Counted from the stretch's first letter, positions 21,288 through 30,016 are shown. The stretch: 64,000 nt of DNA from Legionellaceae bacterium (GCA_029210085.1 JARGPP010000003.1:32333-96332), one strand, 5' to 3'. The notes: generated from the sequence alone by a model not told the origin. Numbers and translations: made by a program.

Positions 21288-21437
21288 TGTTTATTCCAAA
21301 GTGAGTTAATGTTTTTAATATACTACCACAATACTGGCTCACATGACTATTGTGGGCCTACGAAAACCATGCGTTTTATGATAAAATACCGCCCTTGGTG
21401 CTATACTGTACACATTGAATTTATATTAATGGTTGAT

Positions 21438-21755
21438 ATGAAGAAATCAGTAAAAACAACAAAAAACAGTAAAAAAATTGTCATCGAGGGTGTAACGCCT
21501 GAAGGTCAAGCATTTCGCCCAAGTGATTGGGCTGAGCGCATGAGTGGCTCATTGGCAAGCTTTAAAAAAAGTCGTATCCATTACTCACCCTTACTACAAC
21601 CCAGCGTCAATCATAAAGGATACAAGTGTGTCTTACTTGATCCTAAGCTCAAAGAATCTAGCCCACAAATTTATCAATCTATTTTGGATTTTGCAGAAGC
21701 CAACCAACTCAAAATTTGTGATGAAGATGACTCACCCGAGTCTACACCTGAATAA
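21438..21755 (+). CDS. DUF3579 family protein
   Basis: Cytoplasmic protein of 105 residues from MKKSVKTTKNSKK; an ATG three codons earlier (21429) is equally possible and neither has a strong ribosome-binding site. The core KKIVIEGVTPEGQAFRPSDWAERMSGSLASF, split here by its length, and YKCVLLDPKLKESSP match the DUF3579 domain of beta- and gammaproteobacteria. Function is unknown. The frame is open back to 21267, but that extension overlaps pssA and shows no family resemblance. The stop is 3 bases from that of the convergent IcmC-like gene. Confidence 0.8.
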   Translation: MKKSVKTTKNSKKIVIEGVTPEGQAFRPSDWAERMSGSLASFKKSRIHYSPLLQPSVNHKGYKCVLLDPKLKESSPQIYQSILDFAEANQLKICDEDDSPESTPE

Positions 21756-21758
21756 TAC

Positions 21759-22295
21759 TCATCCTGTCGCATTACTTTTAACCGCACCCATCACCGCAAA
21801 AAAATTATTCATTGCATATTGAATGGCCTCAATTGTATTATCAAAATTTAAAGCAAAAATACCAGCCACAATAAATGTTAATCCTTTTGAACCTTCTTGA
21901 ACACCAGGCTCACTGCCATGCGCAAGTAATACAGAACCCCGCACAAACCAAAGAACACCTGCGGTTTTAATCAAGAATTTAATGGCGGCAGTTAAATCAT
22001 CTTCTGTTTCAGAGGAGTAAGCTAAAATGTTATTACTACCAAAAGCGGTATTTGCAAGTGTGCTCATTGCTGTGGGTAGAAAAATAAGCCCAACCCCTAT
22101 TGAAAAATATGTGATTGGTACAAACATTTTTTCTTGCGAGTGTGATTGCGCGCGTGCATCCCCAATTTTACGAAACTTTCCCATTGCCGCAATCACAAAA
22201 GCAATACCAATCACATAGCCAAAACCAGATAACAGTTCTTGTATAGGCGCAAGTGATTTACTTAAATTTATAAAAATCGAAACTAAATCAGGCAT
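21759..22295 (-). CDS. IcmC/DotE-like inner-membrane component of a Dot/Icm type IVB secretion system
   Basis: Membrane protein of 178 residues with about four hydrophobic segments (roughly 15-40, 58-82, 108-132, 140-172) and no cleavable signal. The spacing of LLSGFGYVIGIAFVIAAM, then FSIGVGLIFLPTAMSTLANTAFGS, then VLWFVRGSVLLAHG and GLTFIVAGIFALNF resembles IcmC/DotE and the related DotV of Legionella. Those proteins sit in the inner-membrane part of the Dot/Icm effector translocator. The gene stands alone here, diverging from the flavin reductase gene, with no other dot/icm gene in the window. Family assignment rests on recognised pattern, not on an alignment. Confidence 0.7.
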   Translation of the reverse strand: MPDLVSIFINLSKSLAPIQELLSGFGYVIGIAFVIAAMGKFRKIGDARAQSHSQEKMFVPITYFSIGVGLIFLPTAMSTLANTAFGSNNILAYSSETEDDLTAAIKFLIKTAGVLWFVRGSVLLAHGSEPGVQEGSKGLTFIVAGIFALNFDNTIEAIQYAMNNFFAVMGAVKSNATG

Positions 22296-22372
22296 AAAAC
22301 CCTATCCGTACTTGCAATTTGGCGCTTTTAAACGCATATTTAGAACCTTTCCACTCAGCAAAGCACATCACT

Positions 22373-23101
22373 ATGCAGGCTAACACCTTTACCATCACCT
22401 TGGAAGAGGCGTACATGATCACGCCCTCCGTAAAACAGTTTGTTTTTACACCGGCCACCCCTTTAAATTATCTCCCAGGACAGTTTATTACAATACATAT
22501 TCAGCACGATGGTAAAATTTTACGTCGAAGTTATAGCCTTGCAAACGCTCCTAGCTCAAAAAATCAATTAGAATTTGCCGCAGGTTTTGTTGAAAATGGT
22601 CCAAGTACCGAACTGCTCTTTCATTTAAAACCTGGTGATACACTCAATACAACCGGCCCGTTCGGTCGTCTAACACTCAAAGACGAAGATCCTGTACGCT
22701 ATATTTTTGTCGCAACAAGCACAGGCGTTACACCCTATCATGCTATGTTGCCGGCGCTTAAAAAACGACTCGATGCAAACCCAAATCTGCATGTTGTCCT
22801 ATTACAAGGCGTACAGAACCGGCATGACTTACTCTATCATGACACCTTTTTAGCCTTTGCCCAGCAAACCCCTCGTGTGACCTATCGCGCGCAACTAAGT
22901 CGTGAAAATCCTGAAGCGCTCAGGGCAAACGAACATGCAGGCTATGTACAAACAGCCTATCCCGAGTTGAATTTAAATCCTGAAGAAGACATAGTTTACT
23001 TATGTGGAAATCCTGGTATGGTAGATGAGTCTTTTTCTGACCTTAAAGACCGCGGTTTCGCCATACAGCGTATTGTTCGTGAAAAATATATCTCTCGATA
23101 A
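22373..23101 (+). CDS. Ferredoxin-NADP reductase-type FAD/NAD(P)-binding oxidoreductase
   Basis: Flavoprotein reductase of 242 residues from ATG at 22373; an in-frame TTG at 22319 would add 18 residues without family character. The FAD-binding half shows PGQFITIHI and the RRSYSLANAPS motif (about 62-72), then GPFGRLTL; the nucleotide-binding half has RYIFVATSTGVTPYHAML (about 115-132) and the C-terminal VYLCGNPGMVDE motif (about 211-222). No ferredoxin or oxygenase domain is attached. A likely role is electron transfer from NAD(P)H to a ferredoxin or flavodoxin. It diverges from the IcmC-like gene and is followed 27 bases later by the aldolase. Confidence 0.85.
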   Translation: MQANTFTITLEEAYMITPSVKQFVFTPATPLNYLPGQFITIHIQHDGKILRRSYSLANAPSSKNQLEFAAGFVENGPSTELLFHLKPGDTLNTTGPFGRLTLKDEDPVRYIFVATSTGVTPYHAMLPALKKRLDANPNLHVVLLQGVQNRHDLLYHDTFLAFAQQTPRVTYRAQLSRENPEALRANEHAGYVQTAYPELNLNPEEDIVYLCGNPGMVDESFSDLKDRGFAIQRIVREKYISR

Positions 23102-23128
23102 TAAAAAGCAATTTAAGGAGCAGCACCC

Positions 23129-24139
23129 GTGACACATCATGAAGAATTATCAAAAACTATCGATCATTTATCACATCCTGGAAAAGGAATTTTAGCCGCA
23201 GACGAGAGTAACGGTACTATTGGAAAACGCTTTGATAGTATTGGCATTGAAAACACCGAAAATAATCGTCGTGACTACCGACTTTTGCTCGCATCAACAG
23301 AAAATCTTGAACAATATATCAGCGGCGTCATCTTATTTGAAGAAACCTTTACACATCACAATCAAGCAGGTATTTCTGTGCCACAACTGTTTGCAGAGAA
23401 AAACATTTTGCCCGGCATTAAAGTTGATAAAGGATTAATTAATCTGCCCAATACTGATGATGAAAAAATCACTCAAGGCTTAGATGGCCTTGAAGAGCGG
23501 CTTTTACACTTTAAAAGCCAAGGTGCAAAGTTTGCAAAATGGCGTAATGTTTTTAAAATCTCAGACTTTACACCCAGCCTTGTTGCTGTAAAAGCGGGAG
23601 CTGAAACACTCGCTCGCTATGCAACAACTTGTCAAAATGTGGGTATTGTCCCAATTGTTGAACCTGAAGTCCTTATCGATGGCGATCACAGTATTGAACA
23701 TGCGGCTGAAGCAAGTGAAGTTATTTTGCATGAAGTGTTTAATGCCCTATTTCTACATCAAGTTGCACTTGAATGCATGATTTTAAAACCCAGCATGATA
23801 ACTTGTGGCCAAGCATGCACGCCTTTCAGTACTCCTGAAGAAATAGCAGAATACACCTTAAGTGTTTTTAGAAATCAGGTTCCTGCTGCCGTACCTTCAA
23901 TTAACTTTTTGTCCGGTGGTCAAACACCCGAACAGTCTATTATCAATCTTAATGCCATCAATAACTTTAGTGAGCAGCCATGGATGCTGAGCTTCTCTTA
24001 TGGGCGTGCCCTCCAAGAGCATTGCCTGCAAGCATGGTCTGGCGTTGAGGCAAATATTCCAAATGCACAAGCTGCTTTACTAAAAGCTGCTGAGGCAAAT
24101 AGTCTTGCTGCTTGTGGTGAATATAACACAGCCAGTTAA
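23129..24139 (+). CDS. Class I fructose-bisphosphate aldolase
   Basis: Schiff-base aldolase of 336 residues cleaving or forming fructose 1,6-bisphosphate. Class I signatures are near the start (GKGILAADESNGTIGKRF, about 18-35), FAKWRNVF with an active-site lysine, VPIVEPEVLIDGDH (about 175-188), and the Schiff-base lysine in LECMILKPSMITCGQ (about 208-222). The C-terminus SGGQTPEQSIINLNAIN and SFSYGRALQ fit the eukaryote-like class I type. An AAGGAG ribosome-binding sequence lies about 10 bases upstream. The class I form suits a lineage with gluconeogenesis-based metabolism, which is inference. Confidence 0.95.
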   Translation: MTHHEELSKTIDHLSHPGKGILAADESNGTIGKRFDSIGIENTENNRRDYRLLLASTENLEQYISGVILFEETFTHHNQAGISVPQLFAEKNILPGIKVDKGLINLPNTDDEKITQGLDGLEERLLHFKSQGAKFAKWRNVFKISDFTPSLVAVKAGAETLARYATTCQNVGIVPIVEPEVLIDGDHSIEHAAEASEVILHEVFNALFLHQVALECMILKPSMITCGQACTPFSTPEEIAEYTLSVFRNQVPAAVPSINFLSGGQTPEQSIINLNAINNFSEQPWMLSFSYGRALQEHCLQAWSGVEANIPNAQAALLKAAEANSLAACGEYNTAS

Positions 24140-24152
24140 TAAGTCATCGAAA

Positions 24153-24191
24153 AGCAGCATGTTCAAGCCTAAATGCTTTAAACATGCTGCT
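24153..24191 (+). terminator. Hairpin after the aldolase gene, probable terminator
   Basis: An 11-bp perfect stem AGCAGCATGTT / AACATGCTGCT at 24153-24163 and 24181-24191 encloses a smaller AAGC/GCTT hairpin. It begins 14 bases after the aldolase stop. The downstream T tract is weak (TAAATT), so termination efficiency is uncertain. Confidence 0.55.
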
Positions 24192-24265
24192 AAATTCGTT
24201 TATCTAGACATATTTATAAAAGTCTGACATAATGAGATTTTTATGCTCTAAATATTATCAACTGT

Positions 24266-24715
24266 ATGCAAAAAGTTCTCATGCTCAACGGGCCTAATCT
24301 TAATTTACTCGGATTACGTGAGCCCAAACATTATGGTACACAAACCCTTGAGCAACTCAATGGTGCATTAGCAGCAATAGCAGAACAAAATAATCTTCTA
24401 TTTGAAGCACAACAAAGCCAGTCTGAAGCAGAACTTATTGCAGCGATTCATACAGCCTATCAAAACAACACCGCATACCTTATTTTAAACCCAGCAGCAC
24501 TAACGCATACAAGTATTGCGCTACGTGACGCCTTACTTGCTGTACAACTTCCATTTATTGAGGTACATATCAGCAACATTTTTTCGAGAGAAACCTACCG
24601 GCATACATCTTATTTTTCAGATATTGCAAGTGGTACTATCTCAGGCCTTGGTACTTACGGCTATCATTTAGCTTTACAGACCATTATTCATCAATTAACT
24701 AACACTATTGAGTGA
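24266..24715 (+). CDS. aroQ: 3-dehydroquinate dehydratase, type II
   Basis: Type II dehydroquinase of 149 residues in the shikimate pathway. It begins [20 protein letters not shown], with the Asn-Leu-Leu-Gly-x-Arg-x-Pro active-site loop including the catalytic tyrosine region ([10 protein letters not shown]), [19 protein letters not shown] (about 74-92) and [20 protein letters not shown] (about 100-119), then [11 protein letters not shown]. Length is standard. It precedes accB-accC, a common gammaproteobacterial order, with accB starting 11 bases after its stop. Confidence 0.96.
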   Translation: MQKVLMLNGPNLNLLGLREPKHYGTQTLEQLNGALAAIAEQNNLLFEAQQSQSEAELIAAIHTAYQNNTAYLILNPAALTHTSIALRDALLAVQLPFIEVHISNIFSRETYRHTSYFSDIASGTISGLGTYGYHLALQTIIHQLTNTIE

Positions 24716-24726
24716 GAAGACATAAC

Positions 24727-25197
24727 ATGGATATTCGAAAGATTAGAAAGCTCATTGAATTACTGACCGAAACAGGTATTTCAGAAATTGAAATAAAAGA
24801 AGGTGAAGAATCACTACGCTTAACACGGCATACAACCCCCAGCCACTCACAAACCATCACAGAGCACATGGTTTCTACAGCACCCGTGATGCAAGCAACA
24901 CCAGCACCCGCTGTTTCAGCCTCGGCTTCAGAAGAGCAGCCTAAAGCCGAATCCGTTTCGGCTGGACACAAAGTAAACTCTCCTATGGTTGGCACTTTCT
25001 ATTCGTCTTCATCACCTGATACGCCATCTTTTGCTACAGTAGGTCAGAGTGTGTCTATTGGTGATACGCTATGCATTGTTGAAGCCATGAAAATGTTTAA
25101 TGAAATCGAAGCTGACAAAGCAGGCGTTATCAAAGAAATACTCGTTTCAAACGGTGATCCAGTTGAATATGGCGAACCACTCTTCATTATCGAATAG
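24727..25197 (+). CDS. accB: Acetyl-CoA carboxylase biotin carboxyl carrier protein
   Basis: BCCP of 156 residues. The start at 24727 gives the canonical [17 protein letters not shown]; a GAGAAG ribosome-binding sequence stands about 10 bases before it. The Ala/Pro/Ser-rich linker (about 38-85) leads to the biotinyl domain with the biotinylated lysine in [18 protein letters not shown] (about 117-134). It accepts carboxylate from AccC-bound biotin in fatty-acid synthesis. It lies between aroQ and accC; accC starts 12 bases after the stop. Confidence 0.97.
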   Translation: MDIRKIRKLIELLTETGISEIEIKEGEESLRLTRHTTPSHSQTITEHMVSTAPVMQATPAPAVSASASEEQPKAESVSAGHKVNSPMVGTFYSSSSPDTPSFATVGQSVSIGDTLCIVEAMKMFNEIEADKAGVIKEILVSNGDPVEYGEPLFIIE

Positions 25198-25209
25198 GAG
25201 ATCACTGAT

Positions 25210-26553
25210 ATGTTAAGTAAAATTGTGATCGCTAACCGCGGTGAAATTGCGCTACGTATTTTGCGTGCCTGTAAAGAACTTGGTGTCCAAACAGTTGCTG
25301 TGCATTCAGATGTAGATAAAGACTTACTTCACGTCCGTCTTGCAGACGAAACCGTTTGTATTGGACCTGCTCCATCAGCTAAAAGCTATTTAAATATCCC
25401 CGCGATTATTTCTGCGGCTGAAGTCACCGATGCTGTTGCTATTCATCCTGGCTATGGCTTTTTATCTGAAAATGCAGACTTTGCTGAAATTGTCGAACAA
25501 AGTGGGTTTCGCTTTATCGGCCCATGTGCAGAGACCATTCGCTTAATGGGCGATAAAGTATCAGCTATTCGTGCGATGAAAGAAGCTGGTGTTCCCTGTG
25601 TTCCAGGTTCAGACGGCCCACTTACTGACAACGATGCAGCCAATTTGGCTCTAGGCCGCGATATTGGGTATCCTGTTATTATTAAAGCTGCCGGTGGCGG
25701 TGGTGGACGTGGTATGCGTGTAGTGCACAGTGAATCAAACCTATTAAATGCCATTGCTCTAACACAAAGTGAAGCTAAAGCTGCTTTTAATAACCCGGTT
25801 GTCTACATGGAGAAATTCTTAGAAAATCCGCGCCACATTGAATTCCAAGTATTAGGTGATGGTAAAGGTAAAGCCATACACCTCGGTGAGCGCGACTGCT
25901 CCATGCAACGCCGCCACCAAAAAGTTATTGAAGAAGCCCCTGCCCCTGGCATTACGCCCGAAATGCGTCAAACCATGGGGGAATGTGTTGTAAACGCTTG
26001 CTGTAACATGCGTTATCGTGGTGCTGGTACGTTTGAGTTTTTATACCAGGATGGCTGTTTTTATTTTATTGAAATGAACACTCGCATCCAAGTAGAGCAC
26101 CCAGTGAGTGAGTACATCACAGGTGTTGATCTCATTAAAGAGCAAATTCGCATGGCAAGCGACCTGCCGCTAACGCTCACTCAAGATGACATTACTTTCG
26201 ATGGACACGCAGTCGAATGTCGTATTAACGCTGAAGATGCCGCGACATTTATGCCGTCACCAGGTAAAATTAATTTACTACATCAACCCGGTGGGCCTGG
26301 TGTTCGTTTTGATTCTCATATTTATGGTAGTTATACCGTGCCACCTCATTATGACTCGATGATTGGAAAATTAATTACTCATGGTAAAACGCGAGATGAA
26401 GCGTTTGCTCGTATGCGCAATGCACTTGATGAAATTATCATCGACGGGATTAAAACCAATCTTGATTTGCATCGCAGGCTCATAAACGATAAAGCGTTTA
26501 TGGTCGGTGAAACCAACATTCACTACTTAGAAGCGCTACTCAAAGAGGGATAG
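25210..26553 (+). CDS. accC: Acetyl-CoA carboxylase biotin carboxylase subunit
   Basis: Biotin carboxylase of 447 residues, carboxylating BCCP-bound biotin with ATP and bicarbonate. It begins [20 protein letters not shown], with the ATP-grasp glycine loop [17 protein letters not shown] (about 157-173), the [19 protein letters not shown] motif, and [18 protein letters not shown] (about 286-303). Length is standard. It follows accB closely, and prmA starts 2 bases after its stop, so the three are one operon. Confidence 0.98.
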   Translation: MLSKIVIANRGEIALRILRACKELGVQTVAVHSDVDKDLLHVRLADETVCIGPAPSAKSYLNIPAIISAAEVTDAVAIHPGYGFLSENADFAEIVEQSGFRFIGPCAETIRLMGDKVSAIRAMKEAGVPCVPGSDGPLTDNDAANLALGRDIGYPVIIKAAGGGGGRGMRVVHSESNLLNAIALTQSEAKAAFNNPVVYMEKFLENPRHIEFQVLGDGKGKAIHLGERDCSMQRRHQKVIEEAPAPGITPEMRQTMGECVVNACCNMRYRGAGTFEFLYQDGCFYFIEMNTRIQVEHPVSEYITGVDLIKEQIRMASDLPLTLTQDDITFDGHAVECRINAEDAATFMPSPGKINLLHQPGGPGVRFDSHIYGSYTVPPHYDSMIGKLITHGKTRDEAFARMRNALDEIIIDGIKTNLDLHRRLINDKAFMVGETNIHYLEALLKEG

Positions 26554-26555
26554 TT

Positions 26556-27428
26556 ATGTTTGAGTTACACGTCAAACCCTGTCATGCAGACCATGCAGAA
26601 GCTATTTCTGACCATCTTGAGTCAAACGGTGCACTCTCTGTAACCTTGGTTGACCAAGCAGATGATCCCATTCTTGAGCCAGGGCCAGGCGAAACGCCTC
26701 TTTGGCCTTACTCTGTTGCTGAAGCCTTATATGCAAGTGCTATTGAGGCTGAAGCCGCATGGCAAACGTTACTCATCGAGTATCCTCATTTATCACATAC
26801 ATTGAAGGCCATACCTAATCAAGATTGGGTCCGTGCCTGCTTAGATGATATTAAGCCACTGTTATTTGGAAAGAATCTTTGGATATGCCCTTCAAATCAC
26901 ACACCTCCCAACCCTCATGCCGTTAATATCATGCTTGACCCAGGACTTGCCTTTGGAACTGGCACTCATCCCACCACATCTCTTTGCTTAACTTGGCTTG
27001 ATGGTGAAAAACTTGAAGACAAACTCATCATTGACTACGGCTGTGGCTCAGGTATTTTAGCACTTGCTGCATTAAAACTGGGCGCACGCCTCACCTACGC
27101 CGTTGACTTAGACGAACAAGCTTTAATTGCGACGGAAAGTAATGCTAAAAAAAATAATATCCCTGAAACTAAGCTATCACTCTCACAACCAGAATCCCTG
27201 ATTGAGCCTGTTGATATCTTAATGGCTAATATTTTACTTACCCCCCTATTAGCCCTTCAAGCACGCTTTAACGAGCTCCTAAGGCCAGGTGGTATACTCG
27301 TGCTTTCTGGTATTTTAGCAACACAAGTTGAACAGATCATGCAAGCATACACCACATCTGATTGGATACATCAAGACACACAATATGAGGAAGAATGGGC
27401 TTTAATTGTTTTTCAGAAGCAAACCTAA
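26556..27428 (+). CDS. prmA: Ribosomal protein L11 methyltransferase
   Basis: PrmA of 290 residues, which trimethylates L11. The SAM-binding core is IDYGCGSGILALAALKLGA (about 158-176), preceded by MLDPGLAFGTGTHPTTSLCL (about 125-144) and followed by ANILLTPLLAL and LSGILATQVEQI. The N-terminal domain recognises L11. It is the last gene of the aroQ-accB-accC-prmA run, with its ATG 2 bases after accC. The next gene converges on it. Confidence 0.96.
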   Translation: MFELHVKPCHADHAEAISDHLESNGALSVTLVDQADDPILEPGPGETPLWPYSVAEALYASAIEAEAAWQTLLIEYPHLSHTLKAIPNQDWVRACLDDIKPLLFGKNLWICPSNHTPPNPHAVNIMLDPGLAFGTGTHPTTSLCLTWLDGEKLEDKLIIDYGCGSGILALAALKLGARLTYAVDLDEQALIATESNAKKNNIPETKLSLSQPESLIEPVDILMANILLTPLLALQARFNELLRPGGILVLSGILATQVEQIMQAYTTSDWIHQDTQYEEEWALIVFQKQT

Positions 27429-27467
27429 ATGCCTAAGCAATCAAGTCCTTATTCAATACGTAACGCA

Positions 27468-28136
27468 TTAGGGTAAAATTTCTAACCCCTGCCAATCAAT
27501 CAATTTGCCGTGTTTATTAATCGTCTCGTCAAATATAACGTCTAAAAAATAATTTGCCGCTTGCTGTGGTGAAAAAATTTGAGATGGCGTTATATATTTT
27601 TTAAAAGGTTCAGACAAGTTGGTATCAACTGTACCTGGATGATAAGCAAAAGCAATAGATGCAGGTGACTTCACCTGCCACTCTAATGCAATGTTTTTAA
27701 TCAACATATTCAGCATGGCCTTGCTCATACGGTAACTGTACCACCCTCCTTTACGGTTATCCGTTATACTTGAAACGCGAGCAGAAAAAGCACAAAACTG
27801 AAGGGTATGAGCCGATGAAACATAATGACTGAGCACCTGAATGAGGTTAATGGTAATCGACACGTTCACTTCAATGCTCTTAAGCAACCAAGGCATACTC
27901 AGCTCAAAAATTGATTTTTCTGGCATATGTGATTCATCATGTAAAATGCCACACGTATTAATCACCAAACTCGGTAAATCAACTTGAGCCAGTAAGGCTT
28001 TCTCGACGGCTTCATAACTCAATAAATCCATACCATACTGCTTACTCAGCACAACAACTTTATAATCCATTTGCTCTAGAGCCTGATGAATAGCATACCC
28101 AATACCACCCTCTCCTACAATCCAAGCAACTTTCAT
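27468..28136 (-). CDS. Short-chain dehydrogenase/reductase (classical SDR)
   Basis: SDR of 222 residues. The N-terminal nucleotide motif is degenerate, AWIVGEGGIGYAIHQAL, with LVINTCGILHDE at the usual NxAG position (about 58-69), serine in FCAFSARVSSITDN and the active-site YxxxK in YSYRMSKAMLNML (about 135-147). It resembles the C-factor/CsgA-like group. Substrate is unknown. The ATG overlaps the stop of the upstream 46-residue membrane protein (ATGA), so the enzyme is translationally coupled to a set of small membrane proteins. Confidence 0.85.
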   Translation of the reverse strand: MKVAWIVGEGGIGYAIHQALEQMDYKVVVLSKQYGMDLLSYEAVEKALLAQVDLPSLVINTCGILHDESHMPEKSIFELSMPWLLKSIEVNVSITINLIQVLSHYVSSAHTLQFCAFSARVSSITDNRKGGWYSYRMSKAMLNMLIKNIALEWQVKSPASIAFAYHPGTVDTNLSEPFKKYITPSQIFSPQQAANYFLDVIFDETINKHGKLIDWQGLEILP

Positions 28137-28273
28137 CCGCTTTTCTTTTTTCCCGATTTGATGTTATCAAAATACTTTGAGCTTTTATGAAACTCATACA
28201 CCGTAAGAGCAACGCCTATAACCAACAAGACGAAGGTCGGAATTCCAACTTGAAGAATAATAGAGATATTCAT
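28133..28273 (-). CDS. Small single-span membrane protein, 46 residues
   Basis: Starts MNISIILQVGIPTFVLLVIG, one hydrophobic segment (about 4-24), then a basic tail ending SGKKKSG. An AAGGAA ribosome-binding sequence lies 9 bases before the ATG. Its TGA overlaps the SDR start codon as ATGA, which supports it as a real gene although it is very short. It lies 4 bases after the stop of the 61-residue membrane protein. No family recognised; orientation with the basic tail in the cytoplasm is inferred. Confidence 0.75.
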   Translation of the reverse strand: MNISIILQVGIPTFVLLVIGVALTVYEFHKSSKYFDNIKSGKKKSG

Positions 28274-28277
28274 AGCA

Positions 28278-28463
28278 CTATTCCTTTCTTAGTAGCTTAA
28301 TCAAGCCAAGCACTTTAAAATAAATAGCAAACCCCAAGATACTTGGGACCCAAACTGCTGTAAAAGTGCCTTCTACATGATGCCCAGAAAACCACAAATA
28401 AGCAGAAAAAACAAATGCGGTCATTACAGAAAATAATATAAAAACATCCGATGCCTTAAACAT
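28278..28463 (-). CDS. Small membrane protein, 61 residues
   Basis: MFKASDVFILFSVMTAFVFS begins the first hydrophobic segment (about 7-26), and WVPSILGFAIYFKVLGLI forms a second (about 38-55); the loop between has SGHHVEGT and the tail ends KLLRKE. A GGGA ribosome-binding sequence lies before the ATG. Position between the 73- and 46-residue membrane genes supports an operon. Function unknown. Confidence 0.75.
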   Translation of the reverse strand: MFKASDVFILFSVMTAFVFSAYLWFSGHHVEGTFTAVWVPSILGFAIYFKVLGLIKLLRKE

Positions 28464-28512
28464 AACAATTCCCTCTTAGGTTCGTTGCATTCTTAATCAC
28501 GCCAATGACACT

Positions 28513-28734
28513 TTAGATTTCCCAATATCCCCAAGCCGATATCAAAAACGATAAAATCGTACACTGCCCTATAAAGTGTAACAGTGTTACACCTGAAAGT
28601 GAGTATCCCGTGATATTAAAAACACCTAACATGCCTAAACATAAAAATATGAATAAAATAAAAGCCACTACAGCAAAAAATAACCCTATTTTTCTTCTCA
28701 TACGACTCATCTCCTCATGAGAACAATTAATCAT
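28513..28734 (-). CDS. Small membrane protein, 73 residues
   Basis: First of three tiny membrane-protein genes ending in the SDR. Residues about 15-38 (IGLFFAVVAFILFIFLCLGML) and 46-70 (VTLLHFIGQCTILSFLISAW) are hydrophobic, with the basic RMRRK stretch before the first. The start may be M9 or M12 rather than M1, since a GAGGAGA sequence stands just before MSRMRRK. Function unknown; two-span topology is predicted by eye. Confidence 0.65.
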   Translation of the reverse strand: MINCSHEEMSRMRRKIGLFFAVVAFILFIFLCLGMLGVFNITGYSLSGVTLLHFIGQCTILSFLISAWGYWEI

Positions 28735-29114
28735 ATTACGCCATAACGCGATAAAATCCTATTGTGTTATCAGAGCCCCCTTCCCTCAACAGGCTCTAAT
28801 ATCTATCTATGTATATATTTTCAAAAATTAGCAGGCTCTGATAAAAAGCATTCAGTTTCTATTCTGACCGGGTTAATAATTTGGAAAGCGGATAATCGTC
28901 ACTTGTCTTTGGCCTCACCTCATCATAATGCAAGCGTGAGTGAAAAATACAGTCGTCCGAATACTTTAATTTTTCCATCATCAAACAATTAAAATCATTC
29001 ATACCAATGCAAAAAATATTTTTTATTTACTCAATGCATCCCAACAACACTTGGTCTTTAAATATATCGAATAAGATAAAGTTAGTAGAAGAATTTTTGC
29101 TTTGCAAATAAAAT
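28735..29114. other. Intergenic region with an 11-bp inverted repeat
   Basis: About 380 bases between divergent transcripts. A perfect 11-bp inverted repeat TTATCAGAGCC / GGCTCTGATAA lies at 28767-28777 and 28834-28844, and CAGGCTCT occurs twice as a direct repeat inside and at the right arm. Nothing else convincing; an open frame at 28762-28992 lacks a ribosome-binding site and coding character. Confidence 0.5.
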
Positions 29115-29459
29115 TTATTGTTTAAGAAGCGCTAAAACGTTTTCGGGGGGACGTCCTATCACGGCTTTATTTTGATAAACCACAATGGGGCGTTGCATTA
29201 ATTTAGGCTCATCTAACATTGCGTTTAAAACACCCTGCTCATCATCCAGTGACAAACCCAGTGTTTTAAAAACGGTTTCATGGGTGCGTACAAATTCTTT
29301 TAAAGAAAAGTGCGCGCGTAAAGCCTTTAACTGTTTTATATCCAGCGGTGTTTTTAGATACTCAATAGCAGTAAACTCAATGCCTTGATTTTGAAGAATT
29401 GCTAATGTTTCTCTTGATTTAGAGCATCTTGGATTATGATAAATAGTTAGTTTTTGCAT
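29115..29459 (-). CDS. ArsC-family glutaredoxin-dependent arsenate reductase-like protein
   Basis: Thioredoxin-fold protein of 114 residues. The active-site cysteine is at position 12 in IYHNPRCSKSRETLAIL, and the C-terminal RPIVVYQNKAVIGRPPENVL motif (about 91-110) is typical of ArsC. Length matches. The IEYLKTPLDIKQLKAL segment also fits. There is no arsB or arsR nearby, so it may serve general stress or be the YfgD type of unknown substrate. It is monocistronic. Confidence 0.9.
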   Translation of the reverse strand: MQKLTIYHNPRCSKSRETLAILQNQGIEFTAIEYLKTPLDIKQLKALRAHFSLKEFVRTHETVFKTLGLSLDDEQGVLNAMLDEPKLMQRPIVVYQNKAVIGRPPENVLALLKQ

Positions 29460-29485
29460 AAGAAAATAACGCCTATATAAATAAG

Positions 29486-29635
29486 ACCAACAACCAAAAA
29501 TTTTGAACCCTGGGATTCAGGTGGGCTGCGGTTGTGTTAATTCAGGCTTCCCACACCAAAGTGGTTTAACACAACATTAACAACAAGATACATCCCTTAT
29601 TAAGCTTATCGGTTCAAAAATGATTGGCTGTTGGT
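29486..29635. repeat. Nested inverted-repeat element of about 150 bases
   Basis: Outer arms of about 25 bases at 29486-29509 and 29611-29635 are nearly complementary: ACCAACAACCAAAAATTTTG... against ...TTGGCTGTTGGT, with a few mismatches. Inside, a perfect 10-bp inverted repeat GTTGTGTTAA / TTAACACAAC sits at 29531-29540 and 29566-29575, with CCCACACC able to pair to GGTGGG at about 29520. It holds no gene. It could be a MITE-like element or the gene of a structured RNA. Confidence 0.5.
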
Positions 29636-29671
29636 TAATAACCAGTATAGCATGCATGCTACTTTAAATAA

Positions 29672-30016
29672 TCAATTTTTTAATGGTGTTCCTTGATGAA
29701 ATACCATTTTCCAACCACTTTCAAATCGCTTCCAAATGGACGATCTTAATGCCTTACTATTTGTATCTATTATACTCACGTACGTAACCTGAAAAATATC
29801 TTCTGCCAATACCCTTGTCTTCAAATTTGTTGCTTCCAATGAGCGATGTATAGATTCTGTCTTCAAGTGTTCTATCACATCTTTCTTGCTATAAACTTTT
29901 CCTGACTGTCCATACTCAATAAAGTCTTCACTGAGGACGCTGTCTAAGAACGACTCATCTTTTCGCATATCATTCAAGAGTAACTGTACTTCTAACTTTT
30001 CAACGGCTTCAAACAT
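29672..30016 (-). CDS. NTF2-like/DUF4440 family protein
   Basis: Small cone-shaped-fold protein of 114 residues. LLNDMRKDESFLDSVLSEDF followed by IEYGQSGKVYSKKDVIEHL (about 14-50), and the C-terminal half with SSIWKRFESGWKMVFHQGTP (about 92-111), are characteristic of the SnoaL/DUF4440 group. These often act as small-molecule binding or processing proteins of unknown role. No operon partner. Confidence is moderate. Confidence 0.75.
   Translation of the reverse strand: MFEAVEKLEVQLLLNDMRKDESFLDSVLSEDFIEYGQSGKVYSKKDVIEHLKTESIHRSLEATNLKTRVLAEDIFQVTYVSIIDTNSKALRSSIWKRFESGWKMVFHQGTPLKN

Noticed and set aside
28762..28992. 76-codon plus-strand frame before the arsC-like gene.
   Set aside because: No ribosome-binding site, no family character, spans the inverted repeat.
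29612..29640. GGTTCAAAAATG looked briefly like a tRNA T-arm.
   Set aside because: No cloverleaf can be drawn; it is the right arm of the nested inverted repeat.
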